Source: CAVTYH01 sp963773875 (lineage in GTDB: Bacteria; Planctomycetota; Planctomycetia; Pirellulales; JADZDJ01). Taken from it: a DNA stretch of 64,000 nt. The DNA is taken from positions 310,001 through 374,000 of the forward strand of contig CAVZCV010000010.1 in NCBI GenBank assembly GCA_963773875.1, in the 5' to 3' direction. This document shows positions 1 to 10,454 of this stretch, one piece after another. Below the pieces are notes generated by a model. It saw nothing but the letters and a program-made list of their open reading frames with translations. It searched no databases and was not told where the DNA came from. Position numbers and translations under genes: made by a program. Position 1 is the stretch's first letter; every line of letters starts with the position of its first letter.

Positions 1-501
1 TTGGCCATTCGACTTGCAGTAGTCGCAAAGATCACGGGTTGCAATCAGCAAATCGTCATAAAGCTGTGCAGTTGGATCGTGGGGTACAAAACCCAAATGA
101 AGCGCCACAACATCGCAACTCAGTCGCTTGGAATAGTCAGCGATATTTTTCATTTGTACGACTCTAGACGGCCGGGTTTCGCTTGGCACCAGGCCGACCG
201 TGCGAGCGACCGTTGGAATGTCGGCATAGCTCTCGCCAGCAAATCCACCAAAGACGGCCGAAATTGCAATGCTCGCTTGGCGTAGACGCGCAAGGAATCG
301 GTCAGTCTGTTCCTCAAGTTCCATCCAGAACTCAACCTTGTCGAGCGCATCAGTGTCGCGCGATCGTTCCGTGCCGAATTGCTCCAGAATCCGCGGAGCA
401 TGCAGTTGCAGAGTGGGCACGCCAAGCTCGCGCGCAACTTCCAGCTTCACGCCATAGCCGGCGTCGATGCTTGTAAATACGCCGAGGGGCCAAAGTTGCA
501 T
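1..501 (-). CDS. Sugar phosphate isomerase/epimerase (TIM barrel), C-terminus cut by window edge
   Basis: An open frame of 167 codons runs from an ATG at 501 off the left edge with no stop. The N-terminus reads MQLWPLGVFTSIDAGYGVKL, followed by LGVPTLQLHAP and later VVALHLGFVPHD. This is the start of a xylose-isomerase-like TIM barrel (AP endonuclease family 2), as in planctomycete sugar phosphate isomerases/epimerases. Such proteins act on keto- or phospho-sugars and often sit beside Gfo/Idh/MocA oxidoreductases, as here (47 bp upstream on the same strand). It would be the last visible gene of the sugar operon that begins at 10140. The substrate cannot be told. Confidence 0.75.
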   Translation of the reverse strand, partial: MQLWPLGVFTSIDAGYGVKLEVARELGVPTLQLHAPRILEQFGTERSRDTDALDKVEFWMELEEQTDRFLARLRQASIAISAVFGGFAGESYADIPTVARTVGLVPSETRPSRVVQMKNIADYSKRLSCDVVALHLGFVPHDPTAQLYDDLLIATRDLCDYCKSNGQ

Positions 502-547
502 GAGATATTATTTTGCCCGAGTCTTTGCACGCTGAGCCGCCAGCGGC

Positions 548-1843
548 TCAAACGAACTGCGTGATGCCGGGCTTGGCGACGATCGGATCCGGCGGCAAGG
601 CGTCAAAACTGTACTTCGGCATCGTAAAATCTTCCTGACTGTTCAGCGCTTGCTCCCAGGTGATTTGCTTACCGGTGTAGGCCGACATGCGGCCCATGAT
701 TGCCATCAGCGTGCTACGGCACATGTACTGGCCATTGTTAATCCGATTGCCGGAGCGAATCGATGCGAAAAACTCGTCGTGCTCCTGTTGGTACATGTTC
801 GGCGCGCTGCCGCGGTACTTCCATTTGTTCTCGCCCGTAATTTTGTGTTCCATGATCGAGGCAGTGCCTTTGGTGCCAAAGACGAAGTCGCTCACTTCAG
901 GCGCGCAGCCGTCCATCTGTCGGCAACGGGCGAATAGTTTCTGGCCTTCCGGATATTCGTAAACCACGGCGAAGTGATCGTATATATTGCCGGCTGTTGG
1001 ATCGCGCATCTGGCGACCGCCCATGCCCAGGCACTTTGCCGGCGGCTCGTCGTGCATCGCCCACGCGGCTTTATCAAGACTGTGAATGTGCTGCTCCACA
1101 TTGTGGTCGCCGGAGAGCCAGGTGAAATACTGCCAGTTGCGCAGCTGCCACTCCATATCGCTCCATTGTGGCTGGCGACCATTGTATTTCAGCGTGCCAG
1201 TTAGGTAATTCACTTGCATGGCTACGATATCGCCAATCGCACCGTCAAAGACACGCCGAAACGTTTCGCGCTTGGCCAGATCGTAGCGATAACAAAGCCC
1301 GGAGATGATCGAAAGTTTCTTCTCCGCTGCTTCCTCGCATGTGGCCAAAACACTTCGCACGCCGGGAGCATCCGTGGAAATTGGTTTTTCCACAAAACAA
1401 TGTTTGCTTGCGGCAACAACCGCCTTTAGATGCGCGGGCCGAAAATGCGGCGGCGTGGCGAGCAGGACCACATCCACGCCCGAGTCGATCAGCTTTTGAT
1501 ACGCATCGAAGCCCGTGAACTGCCGATCCGGCGAGACATCAATCTTTTTTGATGCGTCGTCTGCCAAAGCTTTATTGATCGCCGCCAAACTGCTTTTGAT
1601 CTTCTCTGGAAACAGATCGGCCATGGCAACGAGTTTCACGTTGGCATCCGCCCGCAAAGCGTTCTCTGCTGCGCCACTGCCGCGTCCGCCGCAGCCGACG
1701 AGTCCGATTCGCAACGTGTCGTCGCTACCAGCCGCATGAGCATTGCGCGCAACCGCCAGCCCGCCGACAAGTGCACCGGCAGCGGCGCCTGAAACCTTCA
1801 AAAACTCCCGCCGCGACGAGCCGCCAGATGATGCTTCTGACAT
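548..1843 (-). CDS. Tat-exported Gfo/Idh/MocA family oxidoreductase
   Basis: Intact, 431 residues. I chose the ATG at 1843 because it opens directly on a twin-arginine signal (SRREFLK, residues 10-16) and a hydrophobic Ala/Gly/Val stretch ending AHA; the longer frame would add 27 residues read from the upstream gene's end. After the signal come the NAD(P)-binding motif GLVGCGGRG (47-55) and a VEKPIS motif, the usual catalytic Lys region of this family, then the C-terminal alpha/beta domain. It probably oxidises or reduces a sugar or inositol-like substrate in the periplasm. The start is 18 bp from the stop of the DUF1080 gene, so the two are likely co-transcribed. Confidence 0.92.
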   Translation of the reverse strand: MSEASSGGSSRREFLKVSGAAAGALVGGLAVARNAHAAGSDDTLRIGLVGCGGRGSGAAENALRADANVKLVAMADLFPEKIKSSLAAINKALADDASKKIDVSPDRQFTGFDAYQKLIDSGVDVVLLATPPHFRPAHLKAVVAASKHCFVEKPISTDAPGVRSVLATCEEAAEKKLSIISGLCYRYDLAKRETFRRVFDGAIGDIVAMQVNYLTGTLKYNGRQPQWSDMEWQLRNWQYFTWLSGDHNVEQHIHSLDKAAWAMHDEPPAKCLGMGGRQMRDPTAGNIYDHFAVVYEYPEGQKLFARCRQMDGCAPEVSDFVFGTKGTASIMEHKITGENKWKYRGSAPNMYQQEHDEFFASIRSGNRINNGQYMCRSTLMAIMGRMSAYTGKQITWEQALNSQEDFTMPKYSFDALPPDPIVAKPGITQFV

Positions 1844-1860
1844 GGTTAGAGTCCTGTCGT

Positions 1861-3240
1861 TTAAGGCAATTCGCGGATTCGAATCTGCTTGAATTCTATC
1901 GGTGCTCCCTCTGATTCCAAGCACACATAGCCGGACGATGGATTGGCGTCATTACAGCCAGAAACCTCTTCGCCATTTACCCAAAGTCGGATCTGGCCGT
2001 TGATGCAGCGAACGTAGTAATGATTCCACTGGCCGAAGCCTTTGCTCAAGTTCTTGCGCGGAAAACTGCGCGAGCCATCGGGCGAAACCGGCTCAAACGG
2101 CTTGAATTTGGCACCGCTGACCGGAATTAAATCGCCATTGGTCGTGAACCAAGTCGCCTTTTTGCCAGTGCTTTTCTCATATTGCTCGGTGTATCCATGA
2201 TCGAGAACTTGCAGTTCGATCCCTTTGGGGTACTCGCCACGCTGTACCTTTTCGCACGCTTCCGGATCAGTCCACACGAAGATGCCCGAGTTGCCGCCCG
2301 ATTTCTTGTGCATCCATTGAGCAACCATCTCGAAATTCGTGTATGGCTTTTTTGTGCGGATGACGCCAATTGGCTTACCGGTGCAATGCGCCACTCCGTC
2401 TTGCCAGTTGAATGTGTCGGGATCGCAATTCACGTTCTCAAAATCTTGCTCGCCAAGTTCGATCCAGCCAGGTCCGCTGCCATCGATGAATGCCTTCGGC
2501 AAATCGGCGGCATTCGTCGAATCTCTCAAAGGCTCCGAATCGCGTGGCAATTCTTTGATGTAAATGTTCTTGAAATGCAACGGGCTCTTATGGCTTTGCA
2601 ATTCGATCGCGCCCGTGGAATAAATCGGTTGCTTGCGCTCCCAGTAATTCTCCAGCGTGACGTTGTCGACGACTAGCTGATCGTTGAGCCACACCGTCAC
2701 CTGATCGCCGACCATGCGAATCTTAAACTTGTTCCATTCGCCCATTGGTTTGTCGGCAACGGTTGTCGGGTCTTTGGGGTTCTTCTGATTGTTGTATAGG
2801 CCCCCCGAACCAACACCTTTGGCGTCCTTCGAATTTGGATCCCAAATCTGCACTTGCGGACTGCCGCGCAAATAAATGCCACTATCGCCCCCGGGAGCAA
2901 TTTTCCAATCGACGTACAATTCAAAATCGCCGTAATCTTTGGCCGTGCAAAGGTTGTAGCCTTCGAGCATTTTGCCATCGAACACTAGTTCGCCGTCTTG
3001 CACCGACCAATGGGCTGCCATATTTTCGTCGGCGTTCTTTTGCGCTTCGGCCAGCTCATTAGGCATCATCTTGGCACGCTTCGGCGGATTCTCCACGAGG
3101 CCTTTCCAACCGCTCAAATCTTTGCCGTTGAAGAGTGCTGTGAAGCCCGGCGGCGGTGAATTATCGGCCCCGCGCGCAGTCAGAGCGAGTGCGCAAAGAA
3201 AAATCCCGACCGCAATCGCAAGAGTTGATTTGCTTCGCAT
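1861..3240 (-). CDS. Secreted protein with two DUF1080 (3-keto-disaccharide hydrolase-type) domains
   Basis: Intact, 459 residues. A Sec signal peptide (MRSKSTLAIAVGIFLCALAL, cleavage near ARGA) is followed by two concanavalin-like DUF1080 repeats. Repeat one (about 30-230) has GFTALFNGKDLSGWKG and SGIYLRG. Repeat two (about 255-459) has GNSGIFVW and VNGEEVSG. DUF1080 was renamed 3-keto-disaccharide hydrolase; members are abundant in planctomycetes. Together with the downstream oxidoreductase it fits a 3-keto sugar route, oxidation followed by hydrolysis of a keto-glycoside, but that pairing is inference. Confidence 0.9.
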   Translation of the reverse strand: MRSKSTLAIAVGIFLCALALTARGADNSPPPGFTALFNGKDLSGWKGLVENPPKRAKMMPNELAEAQKNADENMAAHWSVQDGELVFDGKMLEGYNLCTAKDYGDFELYVDWKIAPGGDSGIYLRGSPQVQIWDPNSKDAKGVGSGGLYNNQKNPKDPTTVADKPMGEWNKFKIRMVGDQVTVWLNDQLVVDNVTLENYWERKQPIYSTGAIELQSHKSPLHFKNIYIKELPRDSEPLRDSTNAADLPKAFIDGSGPGWIELGEQDFENVNCDPDTFNWQDGVAHCTGKPIGVIRTKKPYTNFEMVAQWMHKKSGGNSGIFVWTDPEACEKVQRGEYPKGIELQVLDHGYTEQYEKSTGKKATWFTTNGDLIPVSGAKFKPFEPVSPDGSRSFPRKNLSKGFGQWNHYYVRCINGQIRLWVNGEEVSGCNDANPSSGYVCLESEGAPIEFKQIRIRELP

Positions 3241-3306
3241 GGCGGCTGCGTAGTGCCAAAGTCCCCGAACGCCCGATGCAAATTCTCGCCTAAACCGCCG
3301 CGCCGA

Positions 3307-3609
3307 TCAATTAGTTGGTCGAAAATTGTCGGAACCGGGTTTCATTGCTCTGAAGTACGCACGAAATCCAAAAAAGAACAAAATCAGGCACACCGCCTTC
3401 AAGAATAGCAGCCAAAGCGGTTGCCACCATGCGCCGGATTTAGCTTCGATCAGATCGGAAATGCCGAAAACGATGAAGCTGCCGCTCAGAATCATAATGA
3501 TTCGTTTCAGATGTTGCTCGGATCGAAGGGCCCTAACGAGCAGGATGAGAGCAACAACGAACCAAATACCGGCTTCGATCCGATTGGCAATTTCTCCAAA
3601 CCGTTCCAT
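3307..3609 (-). CDS. Small membrane protein, function unknown
   Basis: Intact, 100 residues, with three hydrophobic segments (about 15-28, 37-52 and 65-85) and charged loops. I do not recognise a family. It sits inside the sugar operon, 62 bp after the GH95-type gene and 66 bp before the DUF1080 gene. Its start is preceded by a G-run leader (GGGGGACCTGT) matching the one before the gene starting at 8484, which supports both the start and the gene being real. Confidence 0.7.
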   Translation of the reverse strand: MERFGEIANRIEAGIWFVVALILLVRALRSEQHLKRIIMILSGSFIVFGISDLIEAKSGAWWQPLWLLFLKAVCLILFFFGFRAYFRAMKPGSDNFRPTN

Positions 3610-3671
3610 GGTGTTACAGGTCCCCCGGTCGACTTCTGATACCCAGTTCGTAGTGGTCGCCGAATTGGCTA

Positions 3672-6238
3672 CTAGCTGCCTTGCGGAATCCGAGTTTCAA
3701 TTTTTGCTGGATCGACATCCGATGGCAGTAGCAAGACGGTCTCGGCTTTGGCGGTTTCAAATTCGAGCAAGTCGCCGTGTAGTGTTTCGGCCTTCGCGCC
3801 CTTTCGCCACGCCACTGTCTCCTTTTGAGGCCAGGGATTTCTAATTCGACATTGGCCTCCAAGCGTCGATTCGATCTGAACGAACTCCAGCTCATGGTTG
3901 CCAACGGACGATTCAACGAGGAACCCGCCGCGGGCCAGCAGCTTGAACGCGCAGTCCCAACTTCGCGGCCACGCGCCGGTAAAAACTTCAATCAGTGGCT
4001 CGCCATTTTCGTCGGGCGTGCTGCTGAGCAAGGTGGAGTGGATGCCCATCGCCAGTCCTGCGATGTGTTCCGCGTCGATCGCGCCGGGACCTTCGCGGAG
4101 CCGCAGTCGATTTCGAAAAATCTGTGCGCCACCGTCGCCGGCCGGATCGATGAAACTGCCGAGCGCATTGAAGCCGAGAAATCGCGATTTGAGCTGGACT
4201 TCCGGCTCATTCGCCGGAATTGCACCCGGTCCGCCATACACGAATGAGCCGAACGGTCGATTGCCGCCGCCACCACCTTTTGCCTGACGGTTGGGCGGGG
4301 CATTCCCGCCACTTTGCGCTGGCGGGGCGCCGTGTCCTGCGCAGGTTGGGCCGCATTCGCATTGTTCGGCGGACGGCGACCCCGCCCTGGATTGCCGGCC
4401 GGCGCAAGATTGTCGAGCATCTCTTGCCACTTGTCGCGCAATTCCGCGTCAACGCCAAGCGTCTTCGATACTTTGATCGCACCCGAAAATGCCGAACGCA
4501 TCCCGGCGATTTCATTCGGCGTGTCGTTCGTGTCCCAACTGCTCTCGCCGTTGTTCACATGATAGATGTGATATTTGCCATCGGCGGCTTTTTTCACATT
4601 GGGGAAATTGCGATAGAACTCGGCCGCGCCTTTGATGATTGGGTACGCCCGAGTGCGCAGCCAATCTTGATCCTGTGTAAACTCGTACCGCTGATAGTAC
4701 AAATTGCCAATCCGCGCGGCATCGCTCAAGATGTGCGTGCAATGACCGAAAATGCCGGCGCCTTTAGTGGGCACCACGTAGTGCCCGTGCTCCCAATGGC
4801 CATCGCCCAGAAAATTCCAGCGCGAGTTGTGGCGATTCTTGGTCTCCGACCACCATTGGAATTTTGCGGAGCGTTCTTCAAATGGCTTTCTGGCAAGCAT
4901 CAGGTCTTGGAGTTCGGCCGCAATGTCATCGGGCAATTTCTCTGGACCATTGAAGAACGTGATCTCCGGAATGTAGATGCCCTCAGATCCCCATTGCTGC
5001 TTCGCTGCCAGAGCACAGGCATCGAGCATGCCGGAATACATCGAAAACAGCGGATCCATTAGCTCTAGTCGATTGGCGGGCATCAAATTGCTGTAGTACG
5101 CGTTGGTGTTGGCCCACCAGTATTGCGAGCCCCAACGGCGCATATCGCCATTGGTGTACCACAGCATGCCGCCGAAACGCGGCGGATACTTGCCGCGCGA
5201 ACTGCTGCCCATCAAGTACAGAAAGTACGTGTAATTGGCTTCGACGAAGTCGGCCTGGCCGTCGGCGCTGTGCATGTAGACAAAACCTTTGGACCAGTAA
5301 TCGTGCCACCAGTCGGCCGCCTCATCGGCGAGCGCGGCGAATGTTTTTTTCGCAGCCGCATCGATCTCTTTGAGTGGCGGCCGCGGCCACGTCTTCCTCG
5401 GGATTCATGCTGGCGGCGCTGCCGATTAGGACCAGCAATTGGCTTTGTCCCGGTGCAGCGGACAGTTGGACCGTCGATTCATTCAAAAACCGAGCGCTTG
5501 TTTCTCGGCTGCGACCGAAGCCCGCGATGGCAATCGCCGAGGCGCTGTAAAAATCACCTTCGCGAAATTGCTGCGTCAGAATAATACGGCCGTCTTTGAT
5601 ATCGAGTCTGCTGGTCGCCGATTGTTCGGCGGTGTGATACTCGACCGCATGGTTCTTGGCGAGTTCGAAATTTTTGCCGGTAATATTCTGAATCGCGTAT
5701 CGCAGCATCCGCAGATCGATGTTGATCGCGGACGGCTGTTCGCGCTGATCCTCAATTTCCACGGCAATCACATCATGCTGCGGCGACGCAAATGCTCGCG
5801 CCGTGATTCCATTTCCGCGAGCCGTCATCATCGCGTCATAAAGCGAGAGATGTTGATTGAATCCCTGCGCGCCGGGAGCAGTGAAAACGTCTGCGCCAGC
5901 ATCGACGAGGTTGATATCTATGTATCCACAGCCGCTGGCATAATCGGAATCCTGTTTGGGAAAACTCGTTGTGTAGCTGTTCTCGCCAAACACATCGACG
6001 CGATTGATTTGCAAATGCAGCGCCGAGGGCGTCGTCCAAATGAGGCTGCCCATGCGACCATTTCCGATTGGCTGCCCCTCCTCGCTGCGCACGGTCGGTT
6101 TGTCGTAATTTAAGTCGGCTCGCGAGATGAGAGCGCGGTAATCGACTTTCAGTGGGCCGCCGATTTCGCGTCAGCGCCAGAAACTGACTTGCTGCTAACC
6201 CCTAATGCAATAACAACGAGCGCAAAAATTCGGCGCAT
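3672..6238 (-). CDS. GH95-type (alpha-L-fucosidase-like) secreted glycoside hydrolase with DUF5703 N-terminal domain; frame-disrupted
   Basis: One locus read in four pieces. It starts at 6238 with signal MRRIFALVVIALGVSS after a G-run leader; the frame changes near 6160, 5378 and 4326, and it ends at 3672. The N-terminal part (RSEEGQPIGNGRMGSLIW, INRVDVFGEN) is the DUF5703 / GH95 N-domain. The middle (FEANYTYFLYLMGSSSRG-like, PPRFGGMLWYTNGD, WWANTNAYYSNL) is the (alpha/alpha)6 barrel seen in GH95 and related families. The C-terminal beta domain ends in VLLLPSD. Total about 850 residues, usual for the family. The break near 4326 lies in a run of four C. GH95 enzymes release L-fucose or L-galactose; the specificity here is unproven. 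Confidence 0.8.
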
Positions 6239-6284
6239 CGGACTCCCCCTTTTTCAAACTTGCAAGTTGCATCAAATCACAGCA

Positions 6285-8484
6285 TCAGTTTGCCTTAGCT
6301 GATGCTGGATCCGTTTCGGACGCGGAATTGCCGGCCGGATTTCTTTGGGCGGGCATGGCGGCATCCAGGTACAAGCCGAATTCCCGAATCGCCGGATAGT
6401 TTTGCGATTTTCCAATTGTCAAGCGGACTTTCCAAACAGTGACCGTTGGAAATCGGTCGACCTTATGATCGCCAATTGTCGTGCCCTCGGACAGCAGCTT
6501 CCAGCCACTTTCGACCTGGCCCTCCACTTTATATTGCTGAACGCGGTGATCCAGCCCGATGGCTTCCGCCAGACGGATGGCGTTAATATCGAGTGGACCT
6601 TCCGTGTCGATCTCTAATCGTGGCGCGCGAAGCGCCGTCGCCCGCGGCCCAATAGGTTTCATCATCGCCATCGACGGCCTTCTCGCCGCCGAATTGGCGC
6701 GAGCGATCGCGGACGTTGCCCGCATTCACAGGCCGGTGCAGCGCCAAATTTGGACCAAGCTCTGCGTCCGCTTCCCGGCGTTGATCGGCTGATCGCGGCG
6801 TCGATTTATCAGGAAACGCCTCAATGCTGTTCGCGGAGTAGCCGATATTTTTCAACGCTCCCGGACCCAGCCGCTCAACAAGCTGCGCCAGATACAAACT
6901 TTGCGGCGCGACGGGCGTTCCATGCGAATCGAACGTGCCTTCGGGCAAAAGCGGTGTCGCATCAAACGGTCGAGCGGTCTGCACGCGCTGGCCGATGCAG
7001 CCGATTGCCCAGTTGGTTGCTCCCGGCGGATTTTGAATAACATACGTCTTGGCGATGCAATTCCATGCGACTGCCCAACCCATGGTCCAACCATGGCCGG
7101 ACCCGTCGCGCCGCGATTCATGAAGTCGATGCCGCCATCGGGCACGGTGCAGTTATCGACAAGCAGTCCAGTCGACCACCGCATATGTGGTTGCACGCGG
7201 CTGCCGTGACCCAGGAATGTGCAATTCAGAACTACGTTTGGCCCCGGATACAAACTCGCGGTCCAAACGAAATACATATTGTCACCTGTGATCTTGCAGC
7301 GATCCAGCAGGATTTGGCTCCCCTCAAGGCTGAAGTCAGTCGGCTTCGACGCGCCGAGATTCGGATACGTGTGCATGACGCGGACATTTTCCATTGTGAT
7401 GCGCGTGCCGCTGATGGCGGTGCTGTTCATCGTTTCTTCGCAGTACACATCGCGCACCCAGCAATCCTCGCCACTAATGCGGACGGCCGAATACGGCGCT
7501 TGGCCGTACGCAATTTCCAGCTGCGGACATTGAATATGCAGATGCTCGATGCCGACATGATTGATTACCGCCGACGGCCGAATTTTGGTGAGCATTGTGC
7601 CCGTGGGGCCGAGATATTGTGCATCGTAGGAATCTGCCAGCGGAATATCGACCGTTAATCGGTTACTTGAGATCGCCGTGATCGTGCGTTGAGCAACTTC
7701 GCTGCGCGACGTGCCGATCCAAGTTTGCGGGCGACCATCGCGGCGAAGGTTGTCCATTCCCATGAATTTCACCCAGGCCGCAGTAGTCGGCCGGCGAATT
7801 TCGATCGTATCGCCGACAGCGAACGGCTTGGCGTCTTTGACGGTGAAACCAATTGAACCGCTCGGCACGTATTCATCGGCAATTGTCGTTTGACCCGCGG
7901 CAAACTCGGAGGAAGCGGGCTTGGCACTGGCATTTTCCGTAGCATTGATCGTCCACGGTCGGGCCACTTGATTGCCGGCCGCGGCCGCGACCGATGATGA
8001 ATGCTGCGTGTCGGCTGCCGACCATCTTGATCGTGGTCCCTTGTTCGCCGCTGCCTGCGCCACGCAGCACGATGCCGCTTACGCGCAGCGAGATGGAGCC
8101 TTCACACTTGAATGTGCCCGCCGATAGCTCCACGGTGCCACGGAAACCATCAACGAGCGGCAGCGCGGCGACTTCGTCAATGGCGTTTTGAATAGCGGCG
8201 GTATCGTCTTTGTCGCCGCTTGGCGCAACTGTGCGCTTGGCGGGCACATCAGGCAGCGCTATTCCGCCGCCCATGTATCCGGCGCAGGAGAAATCCAGAA
8301 TCTTGTCGCCCGCAGGTGTCGTCTTGTAAATCAGTTTGCCATCGGCGCCGGGTGCGACCCATTGGCTTTGCGCCTTGCTTTCGGCACAGACCACGATAGC
8401 CGTGTGGGCGCAAATCACCGCGACGAAAAGTCCGATGATCAACATTCGCTGCGTATTGCCAGACGTCAAAGCTCTATGATTCAT
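6285..8484 (-). CDS. Pectate-lyase-like (beta-helix) secreted protein with C-terminal F5/8 type C (discoidin) domain; frame-disrupted
   Basis: Starts at the ATG at 8484 (hydrophobic signal about residues 14-33), behind a G-run leader that overlaps the preceding stop. The first part has the right-handed beta-helix lyase opening (DFSCAGYMGGGIALP, DDTAAIQNAIDEVAALP, GTFKCEGSISL). The frame changes near 7985, 7103 and 6617. After the lyase ends (ALKNIGY) a further ~150 residues follow (NLALHRPVNAG, KAVDGDDETYWAAG, LEIDTEGPLDINAIRLAEAI), which is a discoidin/F5-8C carbohydrate-binding domain. The upstream paralogue stops exactly at NIGY, so this copy carries an extra binding module. The likely role is attack on uronic-acid polysaccharide. 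Confidence 0.78.
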
Positions 8485-8497
8485 GCAACAGGTCCCC

Positions 8498-10140
8498 CTA
8501 ATAACCGATGTTTTTCAGCGCCTGCGGTCCAAGCCGCTCAGCAAGTTGCGCCAAATAAAGGCTGTGCGGCGTGACGGCCGCGCCCGGCGAATCGACAACA
8601 CCCTCAGGCAGATTCGGACCGGTTCCAAATGGTCGCGGCGCCTGCGTCTCTTTGCCGACACTGCCGACGAGCCAGTTTTGCGCACCCGGCGGAGTCTGCA
8701 CCAAATAATGGTCCGCACTGCAATTCCAAATGACGGCCCAACCCATCGACCAGCCATGGCCGGAACCCATTGAGCCGCGGTTGCGGATTTCGATGCCGCC
8801 CTCCGGCGCCTGACAGCAATCGTACAGCAAGCCAGTCGACCAGCGTTGATGCGATTCTGCGACACTCTTGCCGCGAAATGTACAATTTAAAACCACCACT
8901 GGACCCGCAACGCCCGCGCCCGTGGCAGTGAACCAAACGTTATCGGCGGTCACGGAACACCGATCGAGCAGCACCTGAGTTCCATTGGGCGCGAACTCCG
9001 CCGGTTTGGAAGCGCCCTGATGCGGCGCCTTGCGATTCACAGCCACACGCTCCAGCGTGATCCGCCGGCCGCTGACGCCGACGCTGTTCATCGTCTCATC
9101 GCAAACCACGTCGCGTATCCAGCAGTCTTCACCACTGAGTCGCAGTGCCTGAAAATGAGCTTGCGAATGATTGATGGCTTGCGGCGGACTTTCGATGTGC
9201 AAGTGCTCGATGCCGACGTTTGAAATTCGCGCGGGCGGTGAAATTTTTTTGATTGTCGGTTCCTGGCGGATTCAGATATTCGGCGTCGAAGGAGTCGGAT
9301 AGCGGCACATCAAGCGTTATCGTATTGCCGTCGATGGCCGCAATTTTCCGTTCGGTGGTTGTTGTTCTGCCTGGTCGTATCCACGACTGCGGTCGGCCGT
9401 CACGGACCAAATCGTCCATGTGCATGAATTTGATCCAGGCACTCGTGACCGGACGATCGATTTGAATGGTGTCGCCGACGGCAAACCCTTTCGCATTGGC
9501 GACGTTAAACTTCATTGCACCGGACGGAACATACTTATCAGCGATCGTGGTCTCAGCAGTTTTCAAGCCGGCGGACGCCGATGTTTGATCGGCTGATTCC
9601 GCTTCTGGTGCTCGCCCGCGGCCACGTCCGCTGCCCGACGCGCGCGCGAACGGCAATTGCCACGTGAGGTCGGCCGGTCAACTTCAGCGTGCTCACTTCG
9701 CCACCGTCGGCGCCGCTGGCGCTGCCACGCAGCACTACACCGCTGGCGGAAATGACGATGGGCTTAGAACACGCATAAGTTCCCGGCGCCAGCAACACCG
9801 CGCCGCGAAATCCGTCCTTCAGGGGAAGTGCCGAAACTGCTCTGATCGCAGCTTGGATTTCATCACTGTCGTCCTCTCTACCACTGGGCCTCACGGTTTG
9901 CACGACATCGACCACTGGCAGCGCAACTCCGCCGCCCATGTAGCCGGCATACGAGAAATCCATCACACGATCGCCAACAGGCGTCGTTTTGTACACGAGT
10001 TGCCCGTCTGAGGCGACGTGAACCCACTCACTTTCTGCCGCAACCGCTGACGCCTGATCGCCCCAGTCGCACGCGACGAGCGCGATAAGAACGATCGTTA
10101 CGGATGCAACCCAATTGCGCAAATACTGCAACGGCCGCAT
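8498..10140 (-). CDS. Pectate-lyase-like (beta-helix) secreted protein, paralogue of the next gene; frame-disrupted
   Basis: The start is the ATG at 10140, just behind a G6 leader and opening a signal peptide (RPLQYLRNWVASVTIVLIAL). The lyase opening (DFSYAGYMGGGVALP, DDSDEIQAAIRAVSALP) matches its neighbour almost block for block, as do YVPSGAMKF, GEDCWIRDV, RWSTGLL, MGWAVIWNC and LYLAQLAERLGPQALKNIGY. The frame changes near 9645, inside a CG dinucleotide run, and near 9258. It ends at 8498, 13 bp before the next start. It is the first gene of the minus-strand sugar operon. Tandem duplication is clear; the substrate is not. Confidence 0.8.
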
Positions 10141-10264
10141 TGGATCCCCCCACAAAAGCTGAAAGCGCCGACCCAATTACTGCTGTCGGTCGCTGGTAAG
10201 ACGGTATTTGGTCCGCCCACGCCCGTCAAGCATTTCACTGGAAGCGGGACGCGTAGAAACTTCC

Positions 10265-10288
10265 GTAGAGGCAGGCTCTACCGCCTGC
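10265..10288. repeat. Two mutually exclusive small hairpins
   Basis: GTAGAG/CTCTAC (10265-10270 with 10276-10281) and GCAGGC/GCCTGC (10271-10276 with 10283-10288) overlap, so only one can form at a time. They lie in the divergent spacer 10141-10454 between the sugar operon and the TonB gene. No other element was seen there. Confidence 0.4.
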
Positions 10289-10454
10289 GAAGCAGTTGCC
10301 GAGAAGTTGTGCCGGATTTAGCGATCGCGCACTCGCGCATAAAACAACCCTCAATTCATAGGAATTCGGTCATCGCACCGCAGGCAGTAATCAGCTTCAA
10401 TTCGCTATCAAGTTCCCAACTGGCCCACTCCGATGCGTTAAAAAGGCACCAACA

